Of a stretch of DNA of 64,000 nucleotides, positions 58,901-64,000 are shown in pieces. The notes beneath the pieces are model-generated. The model saw nothing but the letters and a program-made list of their open reading frames with translations, did not search any database and had not been told where the DNA came from. The translations under genes and the position numbers were made by a program. The stretch comes from Albula goreensis (Eukaryota > Chordata > Actinopteri > Albuliformes > Albulidae). How positions within the stretch are numbered: the stretch's first letter is position 1; every line of letters begins with the position of its first letter. The stretch is taken from assembly GCA_022829145.1 (NCBI GenBank), contig CM040749.1, positions 19,615,987 to 19,679,986 of the forward strand, in the 5' to 3' direction.

Positions 58901-60521
58901 CTAGGAAATTGCATTGGAACCAACAACAAAATTTATATCAATAGCAGTCTGTTGAAAAAGATATTAGTGTTTAATTTGACAGGTGTTTCAATCCTACAAT
59001 CCTTAAAAAGCAGTGACATGACTTGTGTTTGTTTATTGTGCTGTTGCTAAAGCCATAGTAGCCATTAAGAGTGCTGCCCTGTTCTGTCTGTATTGTTAGT
59101 ATGATTGTGTCAATATCACTCTCATGTTTTTGCAGAAATTGTATTGCCTCCATTGACTAACTAAAACAATGTGGCAGAGGGGAGCTCTGATAACTGCTGT
59201 TTGTATGAGTGAAAAAAAAGCGTTTGCTTTGATCCAGATTTAGGTACGACACAAAGGGTTTGCACCTCATGTGCAGAGGTATGCACACCAAATAGGTGTA
59301 ATAGATGTGTCTTAGCCAATTCACAGACCATGCTTCTTTCTGTGTATCTCACACTTTAATCTGCAACATACAGTTAACACTCCATTCCCTAAGAGAAAAA
59401 GATTTGAGTGAAATGAAGAATGGGGTCATGGCTTTGCCCAAAATGTCCAATTAATTGCAGTTTAAAAAATGTGATCCCAAGGGGCCACAACTGGCCAAGG
59501 CTCAAACCAGAACCAAGAGAGTTTGCAGAATGCCTTCAGGTCACAGTGATGTCCTCTTTGTCGAACCTAGCTGTTGTGTGGTCATGATGTGGAATCGTGG
59601 TGTCATTCTGCCTCTGTCAGGTAACCAATCAATGTGTCCCTGCATTGTGTGACTCTAGGTCTCTTCTCTACAGGTTTGCCGTTCTCACCGGTCTGACCTC
59701 CCACTATGAGAGCATGCATGGTAAACTGAAAAGCAGCCACATTTTCAAGGTAAGCCACAACACCAGAATGTTAACTTGTATCAAAGTTTCCTTCTGAGTA
59801 ACATCGAATGACTTCATGTGTATTTTGAGCAGTGCTGTGGAGTTTTTATCTAAAACATAGTTGGATAAACATATACATCATGACCCACTGATTTAAATTG
59901 ACTTACTTTATTCCTTGGCTAATTAGGTTGTAATCTGATACTGTGTTTATTTCATGTCACCTTAAGATGCTCAGAGACATCGTCCAGAAAGCACAAATCT
60001 CCTGATTATTGTCTTAGTGACATTGTTTAGTATGAGTCAATTCGAAATGCAACAATGTAGTCAGTCCATCACTATAGATAGTTTAGATTTTTTAGGTTTT
60101 GTACTGACTTGTTACTTGAAACTGCTTATTTTAAGTAATAGTGTCCAAAGGACCCATTCATCTCTGACACACTCAGCTGGTTGTATTCAACTGTGGTCAA
60201 GTAGGAATGTTAAACATGATTGATTGAATGAACAGAATTTGGGAATTATGAAGACCAGATTAACTTGAGCTCAGAGCCAGAATTTCATAATCTAGTTTTT
60301 GTCAGAACGTATTTTCCTTGAGGTTTTCAATGCATTTAACCTACAGCAGTGCGCATTGGTTTTTTTTTTCATTAACATCTTGGGGAATTAACCATTCTTT
60401 TTAATTGTACCTCTATACTGCTTTTCACATTTTCCCTTCTCAGGAGCATATCGACAGAGCTATCATCCTGAAGGCCGATGATCCACGGTGCTTCTACCTG
60501 CTGGGGAGGTGGTGCTATGAG
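37448..60521 (+). CDS. rmdn3: Regulator of microtubule dynamics protein 3 (PTPIP51), 5' eight exons; 3' end outside window
   Basis: Join 37448(or 37466)-37676, 38185-38389, 39016-39156, 42008-42314, 43599-43701, 47579-47639, 59674-59749, 60444-60521. All splice sites are GT..AG and all phases match. Domains in order: N-terminal membrane anchor ([20 protein letters not shown]) followed by a basic stop-transfer KRRR; coiled coil ([20 protein letters not shown]); basic ARRRR and Ser-rich [13 protein letters not shown], the FFAT-like VAP-binding region; acidic linker; TPR region ([38 protein letters not shown]). Known of the family: an outer mitochondrial membrane tether binding ER VAPA/B and ORP5/8 at contact sites, affecting calcium and lipid transfer. 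The human protein is 470 residues; the remaining TPR exons are not found in 60522-64000. Identity firm by motif recall. Confidence 0.95.
38185..38389 (+). CDS. rmdn3: rmdn3 exon 2, coiled coil
   Basis: Acceptor tgtgtttcag, donor gtgagt at 38390. Reads [20 protein letters not shown], then [20 protein letters not shown] and heptad-like [19 protein letters not shown]. Corresponds to the human coiled-coil segment around LDRLDFVLTSL. Confidence 0.93.
39016..39156 (+). CDS. rmdn3: rmdn3 exon 3, basic patch and FFAT-like motif
   Basis: 141 nt. Acceptor gtaagcag, donor gtaagt. Encodes [20 protein letters not shown] then [20 protein letters not shown] and ESEGG. IYFTASG aligns with human VYFTASS, the phosphorylation-regulated FFAT core that binds VAP MSP domains; the serine cluster before it is retained. 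Confidence 0.95.
39880..40020 (-). mobile_element. SINE-like copy C (reverse)
   Basis: Minus strand reads TTGGAGTGCAACTGTGTGTC, CAATGGCTGGGAGTTTGATC and CCTAGTCACATTATGACTGG. The GAGTTTGATCCC block is B-box-like, and the following CAGTCACATTATG resembles copy A at the same relative place. Probably the same family, more degraded. Confidence 0.45.
42008..42314 (+). CDS. rmdn3: rmdn3 exon 4, acidic linker
   Basis: 307 nt. Acceptor ccactttag, donor gtgagt. Starts [13 protein letters not shown] as in mammals, then a run of Asp/Glu/Thr/Arg (about residues 9-30 of the exon), [20 protein letters not shown] and [12 protein letters not shown]. The charged stretch is probably disordered. Confidence 0.95.
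43422..43550 (+). mobile_element. tRNA-derived SINE fragment
   Basis: Head GAGGCCATTATGGTGCAGTG resembles the A-box half of fish tRNA-SINEs; the tail GTTGTAACTTTGGACAAAAT followed by AGCCTTTAAATAAATATCC resembles the shared 3' tail of such SINEs (TTGTACCCTTGAGCAAGG...). Degraded. Confidence 0.55.
43599..43701 (+). CDS. rmdn3: rmdn3 exon 5, first TPR helices
   Basis: 103 nt. Acceptor ttttttctag, donor gtaaaa. Encodes [20 protein letters not shown] then [23 protein letters not shown] is invariant in RMDN proteins. Confidence 0.96.
46305..47058 (+). mobile_element. non-autonomous hAT-type DNA transposon, 754 bp
   Basis: Flanked by an exact 8-bp target-site duplication GTATTTAC at 46297-46304 and 47059-47066. 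Terminal inverted repeats: left TAAGGCTGCCCC, right (reverse complement) TAGGGCTGCCCC. The 3' subterminal region is rich in short CTAGTCGAC/ACTAGT palindromes. 8-bp duplications and these ends are typical of hAT elements. The interior has an A run (46891-46905) and (TA)n (46907-46961) and no transposase frame, so it is a MITE-like derivative. Confidence 0.9.
46907..46961. repeat. (TA)n microsatellite inside hAT element
   Basis: About 27 TA units preceded by a 15-base A run. Confidence 0.95.
47579..47639 (+). CDS. rmdn3: rmdn3 exon 6
   Basis: 61 nt. Acceptor ccttcatacag, donor gtgagt at 47640. Reads [20 protein letters not shown], matching human [21 protein letters not shown]. Confidence 0.95.
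49898..49923. repeat. 26-base A run
   Basis: Homopolymer in rmdn3 intron 6, preceded by TTTTT. No element body recognised. Confidence 0.95.
51364..51397. repeat. short tandem duplication
   Basis: ATCTGAAATGTAGCAA is present twice in tandem. Confidence 0.9.
59674..59749 (+). CDS. rmdn3: rmdn3 exon 7
   Basis: 76 nt after a 12-kb intron. Acceptor cttctctacag, donor gtaagc. Encodes [20 protein letters not shown] and SSHIFK, matching human WYAVLCGQLAEHESIQ...FSFK. Confidence 0.95.
59750..60443. other. rmdn3 intron 7
   Basis: 0.7-kb AT-rich intron. No feature recognised other than the T-rich tract near 60360 and the acceptor. Confidence 0.6.
60444..60521 (+). CDS. rmdn3: rmdn3 exon 8 (last in window)
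   Basis: 78 nt, 26 codons, phase 0. Acceptor cccttctcag, donor gtaaag. Encodes [20 protein letters not shown] and GRWCYE, a TPR unit; human has [25 protein letters not shown]. Confidence 0.96.
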
Positions 60522-61616
60522 GTAAAGCCCGGAACTGGGTTCCTGGGAATTCCCTTTATTTATTCCCATTAATTGAAAATTATCATTGGGGGAGGTAGTT
60601 AATGGTTGTACTGTTTTCCCATTTGAAATGCATTACTGCTCAATTTTGTGGCAGGAAACTATTTGCATAGAACTGTGCTGTCAGCCTCATATTTAAGTCA
60701 AAGTGGTCACCCCACAGCACCCCTCTGCTTTTAAAGAAAATGCACAAGAAATAGAGGTGCTGGAATTGGTCTTCAATGCAGGAGCCAAGCTATCTTACTG
60801 GTACAGTGGAATATCTTTTTTTTTTATTACCAGTACACCATACCTGCTAGCTCAGGTAGTTCCGTTACTTAAATGTGCAAAGCCAATATCGAAGTAAGCT
60901 GTATGTTAGATTGAGAAGGTTTGAATTTTTAATAGAGGCTTTGTGAAAAGAGGTCCTATTTTCAGTTGTTGTATGAACCAGAGAAAAGTTGGATGATAAC
61001 CACTTTTGAAGTTATTTTAAGTTATTACAAACCTCTTAAGCAGTCCACTGTTTTATTGTGCTAACTCTTTAAAAATAATATATCTGCTACTTTAAAAACA
61101 GCTTGTTCAGTAAGTCATTCTTCTTCACATTGCTAGTGCATTTTATTAACAGTACACATCGCTCGAGGTCACTTGGATTCTTTCAGGAATTGGCCATTGC
61201 ATTGTCATTTGAACGTTTTCAGTGGATTTAAAATGTGAAATAGCTGGTTGGGGAGCTTGAGTTTAACCTGCATAATCACTCTGGAACTTTGCTGGGTCAG
61301 CAGGGACACATGTGGATCCTCTTCTTATACTGTTAACTGGAGCTGAAGAGGCAGAGCTGCATTCATCCCCTCATGCAGTAATTTGAAATCATCCAGGGAC
61401 TGCTCTAATGCAGTAATAGGTGTTTGTTGCCATTCAGGTGTACAGTAGGGATTTGCAGTAAGCACTGGCTTATCTTGTGGTAAGCTTCTCACAGTGCTGT
61501 TGCAAAGAGAAAAATGCAATTATTTACATTTTTGAGGTTGAAAAGTCTTCTTAGTCCTTTCCTGTGTGAATTTTAATGATGTGTGTGTGTCTCTATGTGT
61601 ATGTTTGGGTTATTCA

Positions 61617-61641
61617 CCATATGTACATACTGTACATATGG
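61617..61641. repeat. 11-bp hairpin
   Basis: CCATATGTACA, TAC, TGTACATATGG: perfect arms and a 3-nt loop. Confidence 0.9.
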
Positions 61642-63059
61642 TATACCTTTTCCCATGTGGATTAGTCTAAGCAAGTAAAACGCTGCCTCGTCTAACTGTT
61701 TAGGTTGATTTTGTTAAAATTATTTTGATGGCCCATTTTTCATTTATGAATATAAGTTCTGAATATAAATAATTTTATTGGCAATACAGCTTGTATTAGC
61801 TCCAAATTAAGTTGTAAGTATCACTGGGTATTTGGAAAAGAAAATGAAGAATAATGTTTTTCTTCATGTATCCAGTTTACATTGGGTCTCAGGGACTTAT
61901 GGTTGGTCGTGAGGTTGGTCTTTCTTATTATTTTAACATGGGAGCAATCAGAAACCATCAGTTAAGAATAAACACAAGTCATCAAGTACATCAAAGAGGC
62001 CATAGGGACATGGAGCTGAGCAAGCTGAGCCAACACTGTCTCCTACATGCATGAGCTTTGGAAAGTGGTATAGGTGTAGTGAGAGTATTGGGGGATAGTG
62101 GTATATATCAGGATAACTATTTTGCAATACTTTTTTCAATGATAGTGTAATAGCAAAACTTTTCAATTTTGATACAAAAGAATTCAGTTTCCTAAACAAC
62201 TTGGCATTTGTGAATAATTTCACACTTTTTGATTAGATAACTCTCATTATTTATGATGTCTCCTTACAAAAAGAGCAGTCACAAAGTCAGTTGTTTTATT
62301 GTCACTTGAATTTTCATTTAATACCAATGTTTTTGTCTTTATCCTGGCAACATACTCACTGAAAAAAATTCAACAGCCTCAGTGTTTTTTTTCTAATCTT
62401 TCATCAACCATAAAACCTTTCATTCATTCATTCATGCTGTGAAACTCTAAAGAGGAACTGCAGCAAAGTCCTCTAATGCCAGCAGGCTGAGTAAACTGCA
62501 TCTCCGGAACCGACTATTAGGCAGAGCGTTCCTGTAAGCACCCTTCATCCCTCTGCTGTTATTCTTTACGATCTGCGTCTCCGCTGTGGCTCAGCCGGCC
62601 TTCCGGGGCCTCGCTGTCCACAAGCGTCCCCGGATTGACTAGGATGTTTTATTACATGAAAGCCACATGGGGCCCTGGAAGGGCCTTGAAGCTGGCTTAC
62701 CTTTTTCATATTTAACAGACTGCTAGCATGCCACCATTACAGGACTGCATGTGCCTTCATGCAACCTTAGTTGGTTGATGGACATCCCCTATATGGTATT
62801 GTCAGTAGGTCAAACATCAATGTTCCTTGATAAGGGTTCTTTCTGTTTTTTCTTTTATTTTTGCATATTTAGCAGTGAAGCCAGACTGTTGGATTGCTTT
62901 TATTTTGCTCCTGTTTTAGGCTTAATTAAGTGAATTAAGATAAGTTAAAGTTAAACTTAATAAAGCATGGTGTGAGTACCTTTCAGGTTGGCAAACATGA
63001 CCAGATCCGTGGTGATGTTCATTGACTTTAAACGGAGACGTTTAGAAGTGGAAATGTTC

Positions 63060-63590
63060 CCATGTTCCTGGTTTAGGAGTTCTTTCTGTATTTCTGATGA
63101 GGGATCTAGGTGTAATTTTGACCTTTTACTTTTGGAGCTCATATTATCACATCAAGCCCTAATTGTTACATAGAAGTTTATTGCCTTTTCTCTCTCCTAA
63201 GTCAGACATTTGATTAATTCATGCTTAGTGTTCATACTGGTTTCCCCTCTGTTATTTGATGATTCAGGATAGAATGCTCAGAATTGGAATGCCAGGGTCT
63301 TAACTGGGAGAAGAAAATGGTAGATGAAACATGTGTTATGAAAACTGCTGTAGTTCCTAGTTATATATTATGTTTATTAGAAAGTGAAAAGTTACTATGC
63401 TCATGTGAAGAGACTTGGGTCCACAGACTCTTGCCAGTTCTGAACCCCCTCTGTAATCTGTGTGCTGTAAGTCACAGAGCATGCATTCAGTGTTACAGGT
63501 CTCAGGCCTTGGAACTCTCTACCACCATACATCTGAGCCTTTATTCACAGCTCAAAGCATGTTTGTTAAGGTACGGTCTTAAGCAGATCT
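63060..63590 (+). mobile_element. decayed non-LTR retrotransposon, reverse transcriptase C-terminal part
   Basis: Three motifs of L2/Rex1/CR1-like reverse transcriptases occur in order but in shifting frames: MRDLGVIL (63097-63120), NARVLTG within QNAQNWNARVLTGRRKW (about 63270-63320) and PWNSLPPYI (63507-63533). The first-to-last distance, about 137 codons, fits the family. Frameshifts and stops make it non-functional. Confidence 0.65.
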
Positions 63591-63943
63591 GACATTCTGC
63601 CTATTTAAGGGTCATTCTACTTTGTAAAATATGTAGTTTCCATAACTCTGGTATGGTTCCATGAATGAGAAAAAATATTTCTCTGTTTTCCCTTTATTCC
63701 AAGCAAACAGAATTTTGTGTCGATTCAATTTGCCTCATTCTGACTTCCAAATTTATTCCATGAATTTCATGTAACACCCTGGAAAGCAAACATCTAGCAC
63801 ATATATTGACCTCATCAACACCATTCATTACAATGTGCACACTAGGTGTACCTTTTAGCCCTTTAGCCTAATTATGAGTAGGACAACACAATTGTACCAT
63901 TTTAATGTCTGCATGTGTTACATGCGTATGTACAGAACCTATG

Positions 63944-63990
63944 CAGTGGAGTATATATATATATGTATATGTTATATGTATACTCCACTG
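63944..63990. repeat. inverted repeat around (TA)n at window end
   Basis: CAGTGGAGTATA at 63944-63955 and TATACTCCACTG at 63979-63990 are exact reverse complements flanking an alternating TA/TG tract. Confidence 0.9.
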
Positions 63991-64000
63991 TGTATATGTT

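Larger units (their letters stand above)
47640..59673. other. rmdn3 intron 6 (12 kb)
   Basis: No exon is supported on either strand. Contains an A run (49898-49923), a 16-bp tandem duplication near 51364-51397, GC-richer blocks (about 49080-49340, 52080-52480, 53020-53110), an Asp/His-codon-like CA-rich tract (56830-57110) and AT-rich filler. A single large intron in which regulatory elements could sit. Confidence 0.6.
60522..64000. other. start of rmdn3 intron 8, to window edge
   Basis: No further rmdn3 exon (next expected motif around SHLSWLEKK) is found. Holds a short palindrome (61617-61641), a GC-richer block at about 62450-62700, a decayed LINE (about 63060-63590) and a hairpin at 63944-63990. 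Confidence 0.6.

Noticed and set aside
62450-62700. GC-richer block considered as a next rmdn3 exon
   Set aside because: No match to the expected SHLSWLEKK segment and no open frame with proper splice sites.

Overview
The window is vertebrate nuclear DNA, most likely from a ray-finned fish. Coding sequence is sparse and split into short exons with GT..AG introns. The background is AT-rich, with long A/T runs, (TA)n microsatellites, tRNA-like SINE copies, hAT-type and other inverted-repeat DNA transposons, and a decayed non-LTR retrotransposon. I see no bacterial, viral or organellar genes, no CRISPR array, and no rRNA or tRNA gene. I cannot name the species.

Four protein genes can be read. 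(1) dnajc17 (+): the window opens inside it. Five exons from 298 to 29291 encode the end of the linker, the whole C-terminal RRM and the stop codon; the J-domain exons lie upstream of base 1. (2) An intronless-CDS Cdc42-effector (Borg/CEP) gene on the minus strand (17849-18427), nested in the 20.6-kb last intron of dnajc17, with a probable 5' UTR exon ending at 20363. Its position matches that of the human orphan gene C15orf62. (3) gchfr (-): three coding exons (34974-34939, 33997-33903, 32972-32843) give a complete 86-residue GTP cyclohydrolase I feedback regulator. (4) rmdn3 (+, PTPIP51): eight exons from 37448/37466 to 60521 encode the membrane anchor, coiled coil, FFAT-like motif, acidic linker and first TPR part; the gene runs off the right edge.

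The layout, dnajc17 (with nested Borg gene) then gchfr in opposite orientation then rmdn3, is the order and relative orientation I recall for human 15q15.1, so this looks like an old conserved block. gchfr and rmdn3 are divergent, with starts about 2.5 kb apart. The proteins do not form one pathway: DNAJC17 is a nuclear splicing-associated co-chaperone, the Borg protein would act on septins/actin downstream of Cdc42, GCHFR tunes tetrahydrobiopterin synthesis, and RMDN3 tethers mitochondria to the ER.

The remaining sequence is introns and intergenic DNA. The items most worth following are the nested CRIB gene, the 36-nt first coding exon of gchfr, the hAT element with an exact 8-bp target duplication (46305-47058), the 646-bp inverted-repeat element at 9490-10135, the near-perfect hairpin at 24340-24413, and a SINE family with three recognisable copies.
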